64,000 nt of DNA from JAPOXR01 sp963664715 (GCA_963664715.2 CAXXUY010000005.1:89570-153569), one strand, 5' to 3'; shown: positions 1-9,036, counted from the stretch's first letter. The notes: generated by a model from the sequence alone, not told the origin. Numbers and translations: made by a program.

Positions 1-114
1 GCGTTTGATGAACTGCTTGATTTCCTTTCGCGGCACAGGTGCAATGTACCACTCGTTCTGAAGCCCTTCTTCAATGTTGGTCGGGGGGCCAATCCTGTGC
101 GGTGCCAATTCCAT
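1..114 (-). CDS. 5' end of an unidentified protein (possibly fatty-acid-desaturase-like), cut by window edge
   Basis: Only the first 38 codons are visible; the rest lies outside the window. The ATG follows a strong ribosome binding site (GGAGGAGAG) and the gene sits 29 bases after the stop of the ABC ATPase gene, so it is probably the last visible gene of the same operon. The fragment has an NEWYIAPVPRKEIK stretch that resembles the N-terminus of some bacterial fatty acid desaturases or oxygenases, but this is recollection of a pattern, not proof. The function should be treated as unknown. Confidence 0.6.
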   Translation of the reverse strand, partial: MELAPHRIGPPTNIEEGLQNEWYIAPVPRKEIKQFIKR

Positions 115-143
115 TCTCTCCTCCGTCGTCACAAAGGCGATTT

Positions 144-920
144 TCAGACCGTTTGTCCCAGCTCTTGAGACAATTCCTGTAGAGCTCGACCGCCTGCCAT
201 CGCCGTTTCCAGTTCCGGCAGCGTAATTTCTTCGCGTGTCCAGGTACCGACGGTCCTTCCGCGGTTCAGCACCGAAAAGCGGTCGCCGACTGCCATTGCG
301 TGATGGACGTTATGGGTGATCAAGATCACGCTGAGTCCCTTGTCGCGCAGGATCTTTATGTAGCGCAGCACGGTCGCGGTCTGGTGGACGCCGAGCGCGG
401 AGGTCGGTTCATCGAGAATCAGCACCCTTGCGCCAAAGTAGACAGCACGCGCAATCGCAACGCATTGCCGCTCGCCGCCTGAGAGCTTTCCGACCGCCTC
501 CGAGGGGTCGCGAACATCGATGCCAATGTTCTGCAATTCCCTTCGCGCGATCTTGTTCGCCTTCCTGATGTCCATATGGCCAAAGGCGTGTTTCAGCGGC
601 TCGCGCCCCATGAAGAAGTTGCGCATGATTGACATCAGAGGAATCAGCGCCAGCGTCTGGTGGACCGTCGCGATTCCCCGGTCGAGCGCGTCGCGGGGAC
701 TCGAAAAGCTGATCGGTTCTCCGTTCATCAGAATTTGGCCCTCTGTCGGTGCGTAGACACCCGAAAGCGTCTTGATCAGAGTCGACTTTCCCGCGCCATT
801 GTCGCCCAGCAGGCACAGCACTTCGTCCTTGTCGATATGCATCGACACTCCGGCGAGCGCTACGACGGGGCCGAAGAGCTTTCGAAGGTCTCGTACTTCG
901 ATGACATGCGCACTGTTCAC
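144..920 (-). CDS. Sugar-type ABC transporter, ATP-binding protein (single nucleotide-binding domain)
   Basis: This 258-residue protein powers import by hydrolysing ATP at the cytoplasmic face of the permease encoded just upstream. Walker A (GDNGAGKST, about residues 39-47), the signature LSGGERQ (about 146), Walker B with LILDEPTSAL and the switch histidine in ITHNVHH are all present. It has one NBD, about half the length of the fused two-domain RbsA/XylG type, so it probably acts as a homodimer, as in the FrcA-type fructose/polyol systems. Gene order (binding protein, permease, ATPase) supports one operon. The substrate cannot be read from the sequence; a sugar, polyol or related small molecule is inferred from the family. 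Confidence 0.9.
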   Translation of the reverse strand: MNSAHVIEVRDLRKLFGPVVALAGVSMHIDKDEVLCLLGDNGAGKSTLIKTLSGVYAPTEGQILMNGEPISFSSPRDALDRGIATVHQTLALIPLMSIMRNFFMGREPLKHAFGHMDIRKANKIARRELQNIGIDVRDPSEAVGKLSGGERQCVAIARAVYFGARVLILDEPTSALGVHQTATVLRYIKILRDKGLSVILITHNVHHAMAVGDRFSVLNRGRTVGTWTREEITLPELETAMAGGRALQELSQELGQTV

Positions 921-930
921 CGAGCCCTCC

Positions 931-2115
931 TCAGGTCTCTCCGGTTACTCGGCCGCGAATGAAATTGTTGAACAGGACCGCAACCAGAAGCATGCCGCCA
1001 AGAAAGACCAGGTAGTAGTCAAGGTCAAACCCGGTATAGGTCAGACCCAGCTTTACTATGCCGAATATGACAGCCCCGATCAGCGCCCCGACGGCCGAGC
1101 CATATCCGCCTGTCAGCAGGCAGCCGCCAATCACGGCTGCGATGATTGCTTCAAATTCCTTTTGGTCACCTCGAAGCGTGTCTGCGGTGCCGACAGTAAG
1201 CACGGTTATGATCGCAACCAGACCTGCTGCGCAGGATGTTCCCATGAAGAGAACCGTCTTTACGCGATTGACGGGGACCCCTGTGGTTCGCGCTGCCTCT
1301 GCGTCTCCGCCCGAGGCATAGATCCAGTTTCCGAAATTGGTTCTCGATAGAACATACGTGGCCACAATGGCGATGATCAGAACCCAGATCATCTCGACCG
1401 GGATTCCCCTTACCTTGGGATTGCCATTCTTGAATGTGTCTAGCCACCCTTGGGCCGCCATCCACGCAAATGCGCCTTCAAATGCATTTCCTGAGATGAA
1501 CGGGGCAAGCCAGTTGTCGCCGGCCTTGTCGGTGACGCCTGAAATCAGCGTGATCCCAGTAACAATCTTCAGCCCTGCCAGTGTGGCACCCTTGTAGACG
1601 AAGAGACCTGCCAGGGTCACAATGAACGACGGCAAGCCAGTTCTGAGCACGATCTGCGCATTGGCAAATCCAATCAATGCAGAAACCCCGAGCGTGACCA
1701 GCACAGCTCCCCAGAGCGGTACGCCCCAATACACGACGCATGCCCCGAATATCATCCCGGTGAACGCGAGCGTGGACCCGACCGAGAGGTCGAATTCGCC
1801 GCCGATCATCAACATTGCCGCCGCGACCGCCAAAATGCCGAGCTGCGCGGCCGGCGCACCAAGGCTGATGGCGCCACCCAGCGTGAACATCGCGCTGTTG
1901 GCGGTGAAAGCGAAAAAAGCCAGAACCGCGGCCAAACCGGCAATTGCTCCAAGCTCGGGCCGGCGCAAGAGCTTGGCGGACAGCGAAATATCAACGACTC
2001 GCTCGTCCGTCTGTGCGTTTTCCACCCTGCCATTGACAGAAGTGTCGTCTTGAATTGCCAATCTCCTGGCCCTGTTAGACCCTACCGGAAATCTCGGAAG
2101 GGCGCCGCCGCGCAT
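931..2115 (-). CDS. Sugar-type ABC transporter, permease (RbsC/FrcB family)
   Basis: This integral inner-membrane protein of 394 residues forms the translocation channel. After a polar leader of about 50 residues the sequence is a run of hydrophobic segments. It contains the family hallmark GGEFDLSVGSTLAFTG, where DLSVG is typical of ribose-type permeases, and a GGCLLTGGYGSAVGAL loop near the C-terminus. It starts 27 bases after the binding-protein gene and ends 10 bases before the ATPase gene, an operon arrangement. The long polar N-terminus means the true start could be one of the later in-frame codons. Confidence 0.9.
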   Translation of the reverse strand: MRGGALPRFPVGSNRARRLAIQDDTSVNGRVENAQTDERVVDISLSAKLLRRPELGAIAGLAAVLAFFAFTANSAMFTLGGAISLGAPAAQLGILAVAAAMLMIGGEFDLSVGSTLAFTGMIFGACVVYWGVPLWGAVLVTLGVSALIGFANAQIVLRTGLPSFIVTLAGLFVYKGATLAGLKIVTGITLISGVTDKAGDNWLAPFISGNAFEGAFAWMAAQGWLDTFKNGNPKVRGIPVEMIWVLIIAIVATYVLSRTNFGNWIYASGGDAEAARTTGVPVNRVKTVLFMGTSCAAGLVAIITVLTVGTADTLRGDQKEFEAIIAAVIGGCLLTGGYGSAVGALIGAVIFGIVKLGLTYTGFDLDYYLVFLGGMLLVAVLFNNFIRGRVTGET

Positions 2116-2142
2116 TCGGCGCCGGCGCCAGTAGGTTCATGA

Positions 2143-3090
2143 TCAGCGATGACCGCTGGCTACCCCGTCAAGCACCGATGCCGCGTTCGACTGATCGACG
2201 ACAATCGGGCCTGAGCCGATATGATCGACATAAAAGGTTATGCCGTAGCGCGCCTTCAGCGCGATCGCTATGACCGGCAAGTAGCCTTGCAAGTAGGGTT
2301 GCTGGTCGATTGTGAACGCGATCTTGCCCTGATCGATATACTCAAGCACTTCAGTCGAGAGATTGAAGGTTGAATGATGCACCTCGCCCAAGCGACCCAT
2401 CTCTTCAATCACATTGGCAATTGATGGCGCATTGGTCGTTGACATCGACAAGAGTGCGTCAAGATCCGGGTCAGACTCGAGCAGCGCCCGGGTCTTGGCG
2501 GCAACTTCCGACGGATCGAAGCCGAAAGGCACGACCTGTGCATCCGAACCGAAACCCTCGTTAAGGCCGGCGCAGATCGCGTCAAGTGCCACGTTGCCGG
2601 GCTGAACGTTGAGACATGCCGCCTTCGTGCCGCCCAATGCCTTCAGGCTCCTGCCGGAAATCAAGCCCGCTTCGTAGAGGTCTTCTCCGACGAAGAACAT
2701 CGCCTTTGTCTGATCAAGCGTACCCGTGCCCGAGTTGATGGTCACGACAGGAATTCCGGCGTCCGAGGCTTCCGAGATCGGTCCTCCGAGGGCATTTACG
2801 TCCGGAACAGTTACGATGATGCCGGCCGGCTCTTGATTGATGGCCGCGCGGATCAGATTTGTCATGGCAACCATGTCCGCGCCTCCCTCAGGCGCCTGGT
2901 AACTGAGGGACACCCCCAAGTCAGCTGCCGCGTCTTCAGCCCCCTTCTTGACCGGCGCCCAGAAACTATCTGACGCGGCACCGTGTGTGATCATGATAAT
3001 GTTGAGGTCTTGCGCATGCGAAACCGACCCGATTCCGACCGCGACAGCGCATGCCGCAAGTACCGATCTGAGGTTTAGGAATCTCCTCAT
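2143..3090 (-). CDS. Sugar-type ABC transporter, periplasmic substrate-binding protein
   Basis: The ATG at the chosen start follows GGGGAGGATATC and begins a clear signal peptide (MRRFLNLRSVLAACAVAVG, cut near SHA-QDLN), so the longer reading from 3216 is rejected. The mature protein has the periplasmic-binding-protein type 1 fold used by ribose/galactose-type proteins, with DSFWAPVKKGAEDAA, AAINQEPAGIIVTVPD and GIPVVTINSG. It would capture the ligand in the periplasm and deliver it to the downstream permease. It is the first gene of its operon and is read divergently from the PanB-like gene, suggesting a shared control region at about 3091-3294. The ligand is not known. Confidence 0.9.
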   Translation of the reverse strand: MRRFLNLRSVLAACAVAVGIGSVSHAQDLNIIMITHGAASDSFWAPVKKGAEDAAADLGVSLSYQAPEGGADMVAMTNLIRAAINQEPAGIIVTVPDVNALGGPISEASDAGIPVVTINSGTGTLDQTKAMFFVGEDLYEAGLISGRSLKALGGTKAACLNVQPGNVALDAICAGLNEGFGSDAQVVPFGFDPSEVAAKTRALLESDPDLDALLSMSTTNAPSIANVIEEMGRLGEVHHSTFNLSTEVLEYIDQGKIAFTIDQQPYLQGYLPVIAIALKARYGITFYVDHIGSGPIVVDQSNAASVLDGVASGHR

Positions 3091-3294
3091 GATATCCTCC
3101 CCTTTGAAGATTGATTGGCCCGTCCCCGTAGTTCCAAGCAAACTTGAGCCACTTGTTTGCATCCCGATTCTAGCACCAATTTGGACATTTGCAATCAACT
3201 CATGATGCCTATACACGCATTAGTGCGGCCATTATCATCAATTCATGAGATTCCATCTCAGTTCTGGGCGCAGTACGGAACCGGAGGTGAACTG

Positions 3295-4104
3295 ATGTAT
3301 AACTTCTCCAAACGCTGGAATGTCGAATCGCTCAGGGCAGTTCGCGGAAAGCGCGTTCTGCCCAAACTTCGGGTCGTGACGCTTGAAGAGGCAGCCGCCG
3401 CCGAAGCCGCCGGAATCGACATGATCTCCGTTCTGCCATCGTTGCTGTTCGACCCGCGTTTCCGTGAGGTCGCACCGAACGCATTCGCCATCCCCGGCGA
3501 CAATTTCTGGGAAATCGGCGGCCCCGACGATTATCTTCGATGGGCAATGCCACTCTTCAAGCATGGCGCCGACTGCATCTATTGCCAAGGATCGCTGGCT
3601 TCGGTCCGGCTGCTGGCGGACCATGGGATTCCCGTCTGCGGCCATGTCGGTCTCGTTCCACCAAAGACAACCTGGACTGGGGGCGCCAAAGCGGTCGGAA
3701 GGTCACTCGAAAAGGCCAAGCTCGTCTGGGAGCAGTGCGTCGCATACCAGAATGCCGGAGCCTTTGCGGTCGAAATCGAAGTGGTGCCGGAAGAGATCAC
3801 GGAAATCATCGCGCAAAGAACCGACCTGTTCCTGATATCCATGGGCGGCGGAGGCAAGGGCCACGCGCAGTATCTGTTCAGCGAAGATGTGCTTGGCGAG
3901 AATGACGGCCATGTCCCGCGTCATGCTAAGAAATATGCCGACTTTCTGGGCGAATACAGGCGGCTGCAAGACATGCGGATCAATGCCATGCGAGAATTCT
4001 CGGATGAGGTTCGGACTGGAAAGTTCCCTTCCGAACCGTACATTGTGCACGCTGATGACGGTGTCGCCGATCAATTCAAGGAGTGGCTCGACAAGGTCAC
4101 GTGA
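3295..4104 (+). CDS. PanB-like enzyme (ketopantoate hydroxymethyltransferase / PEP mutase superfamily homologue)
   Basis: The ATG is preceded by GGAGG seven bases upstream and gives 269 residues, close to the PanB length. Recognisable PanB-like blocks are AGIDMISVLPS near residue 40, GIPVCGHVGLVPPKT followed by GG near 120, and NAGAFAVEIEVVPEEI near 160. The block where PanB has GIGAG reads SMGGGGKG instead, and the usual early metal-binding DSLG is replaced by PSLLFDP, so it is a divergent paralogue rather than a housekeeping panB. It is read divergently from the ABC cassette, which suggests it processes or senses the imported compound. A C-C bond lyase or transferase on a keto acid is likely; the exact reaction is unknown. 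Confidence 0.75.
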   Translation: MYNFSKRWNVESLRAVRGKRVLPKLRVVTLEEAAAAEAAGIDMISVLPSLLFDPRFREVAPNAFAIPGDNFWEIGGPDDYLRWAMPLFKHGADCIYCQGSLASVRLLADHGIPVCGHVGLVPPKTTWTGGAKAVGRSLEKAKLVWEQCVAYQNAGAFAVEIEVVPEEITEIIAQRTDLFLISMGGGGKGHAQYLFSEDVLGENDGHVPRHAKKYADFLGEYRRLQDMRINAMREFSDEVRTGKFPSEPYIVHADDGVADQFKEWLDKVT

Positions 4105-5398
4105 ACGGGTTTGGCCGCCTGATTCTGAGCGGTCGGCTGGCCTAACCAGCCCTGATAAGGCTGAGAACCGCACTCAATAGATTCCTTACAAGCAGGTCCA
4201 GCACAATCGGCACCCGCATGCACCGCGAAACACCGGGTTGGCGACCGGACCTTCGGCCTGATTGGCAGACCCCGGGCATACCGGAAGAAGAGCCTCAGGG
4301 CTGTATTCAGGACTCGTCTCTGCTTGGAAACAGTCAACCGCATCTATCACCCGCCTGGAGAGAGTGAGAGGTCCAAAGGTACCCGAAAGGAAGACTGGCG
4401 CGACTATTCCCTCAAGCTTTGGCAAGGCAATGCCCGTTTGCATTTTTCGGCAAGCCGAACATCGTTGAATCGCGATTCCCGTAAATTCGGAGGAATTCTA
4501 TGCCAAATGATGCTCGGACCCGTCATGCTGCAGCTGGCGAGTATCTCGTGCCCGGCGAACTGCTTCGCCGAGACATCGAAGCTTACCTGGCTCAAGGGCC
4601 GGCCCAATCAGGGTAGGATATTCTCACTCGCCAGAAAGATACCTTCAGGCACGTGCAAGTGAAGACAATCGCCTGGCCAAGTCAAAGAGCCGTCAATATC
4701 TCCCCGTCCACAATACCTGGTGAAGAATCCGCAACCGATGGGACCAGGTGCTTCGATGTCATGGTCGTTGTCCTTTTGCAGAAGAAGGAGTCGCACAGCC
4801 GGTTCCTGGTCCTCACACCGGCAGATGTTCGAGTTCGCTGGGCACCGCTCAAACAAGGTCGCGCAAAACGTACGATGACTATTCCCAAACAACTTGGCAA
4901 TTTCTCTGAGTTTGAAGACAAATGGGACAAGATTCGATTGCCGGACCAATGATCGACTCATTTGCCTGCCTTTCGCTTCACGTTACGTTACGGACAACCG
5001 CATGACGCTGCGGTTGCCGCAATGGTGGTGCTCGGTTTGCCGAAACGTTTCAGGCGGTCCTCGGACCGATCTTCCTGTTCCTGTCATTCGGTTGCGATTG
5101 GTGCAGCCGGGCAGGGAATCTGGAATGGCCTGGAAGGGCAATTTACTGTTCGCCCACCGATGGCGGCTAACAGGCAGGGAATTCGTCGGATTCCAAGACC
5201 ACCCGATTTACGCGATGTATCTGGATGCAGTCCGGCACGACGCGGAGACTGGGTTCCCGCCAGTCGTGTCGAGTTCTTCGCGGTGCAGGTTTGTCCCCAT
5301 CGCAGGGTCTGCAGGGCGAGAGATGCGAAGGATTGCTGCTGGTCAGCCGTGTCCCGGCGGCCGTTTACAAGGCGCTGACCTGACATTATGACAGGTAT
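4105..5398. other. 1.3-kb stretch without a convincing gene
   Basis: No reading frame here shows recognisable domains, and those on both strands look like chance translations. The one exception with a good ribosome binding site is the 38-codon ORF described separately. Upstream genes end cleanly and the next gene is a toxin-antitoxin pair, so this may be decayed sequence at the border between core genes and accessory DNA. Confidence 0.5.
4500..4616 (+). CDS. Possible small protein or gene remnant (38 aa)
   Basis: An ATG with an excellent ribosome binding site (GGAGGAATTCT directly before it) opens a 38-codon frame rich in charged residues, with an amphipathic helix-like segment (GELLRRDIEAYLAQG). 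It stops at TAG with nothing related downstream. It could be a genuine microprotein or the 5' remnant of a longer gene whose remainder was lost. I know of no family for it. Confidence 0.3.
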   Translation: MPNDARTRHAAAGEYLVPGELLRRDIEAYLAQGPAQSG

Positions 5399-5707
5399 AT
5401 GGTCGGGGTAATTCCCTTTCACAACCCGTTCCGCGTTGCCGAGTATTGTGCGGGTCACATCGTTGAGTGTCTTGACAGGAGCGAGGTCGACTTCGACCAG
5501 CCGCACTTCCGCGAGCGGTTGCGCGAAAGGGACATTACCATGCGCCAGGTACTATCGACACTGCGAAAAGGAGAGATCACTGACGGGCCCAGGAAGTACG
5601 CTCATGGCGACTTCGGGGTCAAACTGAAGCGCTTCGTGGCTGGAAGGAAGATCCAGGTGGTCGTGGCGCTGAATGTCAGCAAGTGCACGGTTGTTACCGT
5701 CATCTGA
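5399..5707 (+). CDS. DUF4258-type putative toxin of a type II toxin-antitoxin pair
   Basis: This 102-residue basic protein has the DUF4258-like pattern HFRERLRERDITMRQVLSTL, then a spaced KYAHGDFGVKLKRFVAGRKIQVVVALN beta region, the layout of small RelE-fold RNase-like toxins. The downstream gene starts 9 bases after its stop and encodes an HTH protein, the toxin-first order seen in MqsRA and HigBA types. The first 20 residues are unlike the rest of the family, so the real start may be a little later. Role as an mRNA-cleaving toxin is inferred. Confidence 0.65.
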   Translation: MVGVIPFHNPFRVAEYCAGHIVECLDRSEVDFDQPHFRERLRERDITMRQVLSTLRKGEITDGPRKYAHGDFGVKLKRFVAGRKIQVVVALNVSKCTVVTVI

Positions 5708-5716
5708 GAGGAAGAT

Positions 5717-6172
5717 ATGATGACCGAGACATACCACTATACGGAGAGCGGACTTGACAACGTCAAACTCGTCAACGGTTTCGAACTGGAGGGTGGACGC
5801 CTGAAAATCCATGACATTGAGGGGTTGCACCGCGCAATCGGGCGGTGGCTGGTGTCTACCAGGAAAAGGCTCTCTGGTGCTGAAATCAGGTTTCTTCGCC
5901 ATGAGCTGGAATTGTCGCAGGCCATGCTTTCGTTCCTTCTAGGCGTGACCGAGCGGACAGTTCTTCGCTGGGAGAACGACAGGAGCAAGCGGAACAACGG
6001 CAACCCGGCAGCCGAGCGGACCCTGCGCCTGCTTTACCTCGAGAAGGCGTTCGGCAATCTCGGGGTGTCCGAAGCGCTGGAACTGATCGCCAATCTGGAG
6101 GATCAACTCAATCAACTCGGAGAGTTTTCCTACTCCAATGACCAGGAGTGGCATGAAAACCTGGCGGCCTGA
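5717..6172 (+). CDS. HTH antitoxin / transcriptional regulator partner of the DUF4258 protein
   Basis: The 151-residue protein carries a helix-turn-helix near residues 52-85 (IRFLRHELELSQAMLSFLLG, then VTERTVLRWENDR), similar to the C-terminal HTH of MqsA-type antitoxins. It lacks the two-CxxC zinc domain of classical MqsA; instead the N-terminus contains YHYTESGLDNVKLVNGF, a segment commonly seen in antitoxins encoded beside DUF4258 proteins. GAGAGGAAGAT upstream of the start is a good ribosome binding site. It is expected to neutralise the neighbour and repress the pair. Confidence 0.7.
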   Translation: MMTETYHYTESGLDNVKLVNGFELEGGRLKIHDIEGLHRAIGRWLVSTRKRLSGAEIRFLRHELELSQAMLSFLLGVTERTVLRWENDRSKRNNGNPAAERTLRLLYLEKAFGNLGVSEALELIANLEDQLNQLGEFSYSNDQEWHENLAA

Positions 6173-6231
6173 TCTTGGAACACATGCGTCGTGATCGTTG
6201 GCGCGGCAGTCTCCGGACAACCGGTGCCCTA

Positions 6232-7436
6232 GTGTTATGATCGTTTTTGGGGATTCCATTTTCCTGTGGAGTATGATTCAAACGCTCCCGGCGAGAGCCG
6301 CGCAGTTTTCAATGGGAGCGGAACCGCAATGGCAAGGAGCAGGAGAACCCGGATCGTTCTGAGCGAGGAAGACCGGAAACGTCTCGAAAAGATCAAGACC
6401 GATCCGCATTCGATCCTCAAGCATGTCCAGAGGGCGAGTATCATCCTTCACCTCGGCGACGGCCTCACACTGTCGCAGACGATGCGGGCCACCGGCATGT
6501 CGAAGCCGACGGTCTGGCGCTGGTGGGACCGCTTCCTCGTCGAGGGTGTTGACGGCCTGCTTTACGACATCCCCCGGAGACGGGGCCGCAAGCCGATAGC
6601 CGAGGACAAGGTCAGTGAACTGATCGAGCTCGCGATGTCGCCGCCGCCGGAGCACAGCAGTCACTGGACGCTGCGGGCGCTGGCGAAAAAGCTGGGGATC
6701 GCGGTCTCGACGGTGTTCGGCATCCTGAAGAACAACGGCCTGAAACCCCACAGGGTCAAGACATTCAAGGTCTCCCGCGACCCGAGGTTCGAGTTGAAGG
6801 TCGGCGACGTCGTCGGCCTCTACGTCAACCCGCCCGACCACGCTGTCGTCATCTCGGTGGACGAGAAGACACAGATCCAGGCATTGGGACGGACGCAGAC
6901 GCCCCTGCCGATGAAGTCCGGCCATCCCGAGACCCGCACCCATGATTACAGGCGCAACGGGACAACCTGCCTGATGGCGGCCCTCGATGTCGCCACCGGA
7001 AAGGTCACCGGCCAGATGGTCGAGCGTCACCGCTCGGAGGAATTCCTCGCCTTCCTCGATCTCGTCTCCGAAGGGATCAAGCCCGGAACCCAGGTTCATG
7101 TTGTCCTCGACAACGTCTCCTCCCACAAGTCGGCCGAGGTCAACGAATGGCTGAAGGACAACGCCAATTGGACGTTTCACTTCACGCCGACCTCGGCCTC
7201 GTGGATGAATGCCGTCGAGGGTTTCTTCTCCAGGCTCTCGAGGCAGAGGCTCAAGCGCGCGATCTTCAACTCGCTCGACGAGTGCATTGCGGCGATCGAG
7301 GGCTACATCGAGCACCACAATGCCAATGACGCCCGCCCGTTCCGCTGGAGCAAGAAGCCGGAAGACCTCGTGGAGGCGTGGAAGAAGGGGCACCAGAAGC
7401 TGCAGGAATCGGCATCGTGAAAAAGATTCAAAACAC
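6232..7436 (+). mobile_element. Complete IS630-family insertion sequence
   Basis: The element lies between two TA dinucleotides (6230-6231 and 7437-7438), the target duplication of IS630 elements. Its ends are imperfect inverted repeats: the left begins GTGTTATGATCGTTTTT and the right, read inward, GTGTTTTGAATCTTTTT. It encodes one transposase with an intact reading frame, so it may still be active. Two decayed copies of the same left end occur near 57.05 kb and 63.78 kb. Confidence 0.9.
6329..7420 (+). CDS. IS630-family transposase
   Basis: The protein of 363 residues starts at MARSRRTRIVLS. It has an N-terminal helix-turn-helix (TLSQTMRATGMSKPTVWRWW, near 50-70), a second one (LAKKLGIAVSTVFGILK) and a C-terminal DDE catalytic domain. 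The catalytic acidic residues appear in SVDEKTQIQ, VVLDNVSSHKS and SWMNAVEGFF, in the usual spacing. The enzyme cuts and joins the ends of its own IS at TA sites. The upstream in-frame extension to 6266 is part of the IS left end and is less likely to be translated. Confidence 0.93.
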   Translation: MARSRRTRIVLSEEDRKRLEKIKTDPHSILKHVQRASIILHLGDGLTLSQTMRATGMSKPTVWRWWDRFLVEGVDGLLYDIPRRRGRKPIAEDKVSELIELAMSPPPEHSSHWTLRALAKKLGIAVSTVFGILKNNGLKPHRVKTFKVSRDPRFELKVGDVVGLYVNPPDHAVVISVDEKTQIQALGRTQTPLPMKSGHPETRTHDYRRNGTTCLMAALDVATGKVTGQMVERHRSEEFLAFLDLVSEGIKPGTQVHVVLDNVSSHKSAEVNEWLKDNANWTFHFTPTSASWMNAVEGFFSRLSRQRLKRAIFNSLDECIAAIEGYIEHHNANDARPFRWSKKPEDLVEAWKKGHQKLQESAS

Positions 7437-7652
7437 TAGGTTGACGATTTGAACCGCATCCCGGCACTTAACCGACTGGCTTGGCTGTCCCAATCGGCCT
7501 CACGGCGTCCGGCGGGCAAGGTGGCTCAGGTTGGTCGTGGCCAGATTCTCCGCGGCCAACCAACCTCGCCGGTCTTAATTCCCTCGAAGTGTCCGGCTGA
7601 GTTCGGACCAACGGCCAGTTTCACTTCTCGGAGCCGCGCGCGTTTTCCGCAC

Positions 7653-8210
7653 CTACCCTGCCAGGATGTCCCGGCAACCCTCGCAGCGGACGTAACGGCC
7701 GATCTCATCCTCCGGCAGTTCGGCGCCGCAACCGCGGCAATGTCCGGATGCAACCTGTCTTTTCCTGGGTTCTGCAAGGTCATGCTCCGAAAGCAGTTCT
7801 GTCGCCCGCCGGACTGTCTTTCTGTTGACGCCGTTTTCAGGGTGATAGTTCCGATCTTCTGCAAGCACGCCAGCGCCGGAGTGTTGGGCAAAGTCCACGA
7901 CAAATCCGAAGACATGCTTGCAAGACTCACGAAGGTTTTCTCAATGCAAGGCATCCGTGCTTGCAGAGCAACCCAACGCGCGATCATCACGATCGCCTCT
8001 TCCTCGGAGATTCCCTCCGGCAACGCGGTGCCGGACGGTGTCGTCAGACCAGGCAGCCTGTCAATGAAGTCTCCGGTTGCATCGCCAGACTCGTCCGTGT
8101 GTTGTCGTCTGTGTGACAGCAGGGAACATTGGCGGAGACGGTGTCCGCCAATCGGCGTGATCCGAAACAGGGGCGGTGTGATCGCAAATGCAATTGTCGT
8201 GGCATCGTAA
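7653..8210 (-). pseudogene. Probable frameshifted small gene ending in a zinc ribbon
   Basis: Two adjacent minus-strand frames both look like protein. The upstream one contains EGISEEEAIVMIARWVALQ. The downstream one, opening near 7930, contains NGVNRKTVRRATELL followed by a CxxC-x(16)-CxxC zinc ribbon (CRGCGAELP and RCEGCRDILAG). Joined by a one-base frame change near 7920-7950 they would make one protein of about 180 residues. Alternatively only the 81-codon downstream frame starting at GTG 7898 is real. The start of the gene is uncertain. No function can be assigned. Confidence 0.4.
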
Positions 8211-8292
8211 CCTCCTTGAACTTTCATTCCATTCGGGCAGCGCCCTGTTCCCGGCTGAGCCTGTTCCATTCAGGACCAGGCCGGTAATCTGC

Positions 8293-9036
8293 ATGCCGGC
8301 CTGGAAGCCAGTTGCAGTCGGAGGCCTTCTTCACATCGTTCTCGTGTTGTTGCCTGCGACTCTCCTGGCCAGCAGCATAGATTGCAGCAGCTACCGCGCG
8401 CAAGTCATCCGCCACGAGGTCGGAGGGTGCGGCTGGTCCGAACGCTGTCTTGCCCGAAATCCGCATTCAAGTGCGGTCGGCTGCTACCAGATGACCAATG
8501 CCGCCCTGGCCGACGTCGGCTGGAAGACCCGCTCGGGTGAATGGATTAGCAATCCATGGGGCATCACTTCCGACAGGGAATTTGCCACGGATTTCGATGC
8601 ACAGAACGAGGCCTTCGATCACTACACTGCGCTGAATTGGCAACGCCTCGGCAGCACCAGGTCGCTGGTCGGGACCGAAGTCGGTCAGGTCAGGGTCACT
8701 GAAGGCGGCTTGCTGGCCGCCACGCATTTTCTCGGCCCGGGCGGCATGCGGCAGTTTGCCAATTGTGGCCTTCGGCCGGATTGCATACCCGACGCCGCGG
8801 CCAGCGCGAATGGAGGCCGCATGCAGGCATACAGGATCGCAATGACGCGGCTTGCGGAGGGCAGCGCGACAGATGTCGGCAGATTGACGGGTGTCCAGAC
8901 TCAAGGCGGAGGTGGCTACTTTGCCGATGGAGTGGGTGCTGCAGGCCCGGCCGGTGGCGGCGCCTTCCTGCCATGGACCGCCCTTGCAATACGCGAGCAG
9001 CCTCCACTGCAAGGTGAAAGGAAGCATCTGCGATGA
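8293..9036 (+). CDS. Exported lytic-transglycosylase-like protein of the transfer operon
   Basis: From the ATG at 8293 the protein (247 aa) begins with a signal peptide (VAVGGLLHIVLVLLPATLLA). The mature part has HEVGGCGWSERCLARNP, SSAVGCYQMTNAALADVG and EGGLLAATHFLGPGGMRQF, which resemble the catalytic-glutamate region and the GxxQM and A-AxxLGPGG motifs of lysozyme-like transglycosylases. Such enzymes open peptidoglycan locally for assembly of type IV secretion systems (VirB1 role). It is the first gene of the Dot/Icm-type operon and its stop overlaps the next start (ATGA). The ribosome binding site is weak, and starts upstream at 8188 are possible. Confidence 0.65.
   Translation: MPAWKPVAVGGLLHIVLVLLPATLLASSIDCSSYRAQVIRHEVGGCGWSERCLARNPHSSAVGCYQMTNAALADVGWKTRSGEWISNPWGITSDREFATDFDAQNEAFDHYTALNWQRLGSTRSLVGTEVGQVRVTEGGLLAATHFLGPGGMRQFANCGLRPDCIPDAAASANGGRMQAYRIAMTRLAEGSATDVGRLTGVQTQGGGGYFADGVGAAGPAGGGAFLPWTALAIREQPPLQGERKHLR

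Noticed and set aside
3091..3294. A LacI-type operator between the divergent ABC and PanB-like genes
   Set aside because: Short palindromic words such as TTCATGAG occur, but nothing long or symmetrical enough to support a specific operator.
4608..4961. A 117-codon minus-strand frame in the gene-poor stretch
   Set aside because: No ribosome binding site or family feature could be recognised; composition is compatible with chance.
6278..7393. A 371-codon frame on the minus strand
   Set aside because: It is antisense to the IS630 transposase, whose own frame has HTH and DDE motifs; the reverse frame has none.
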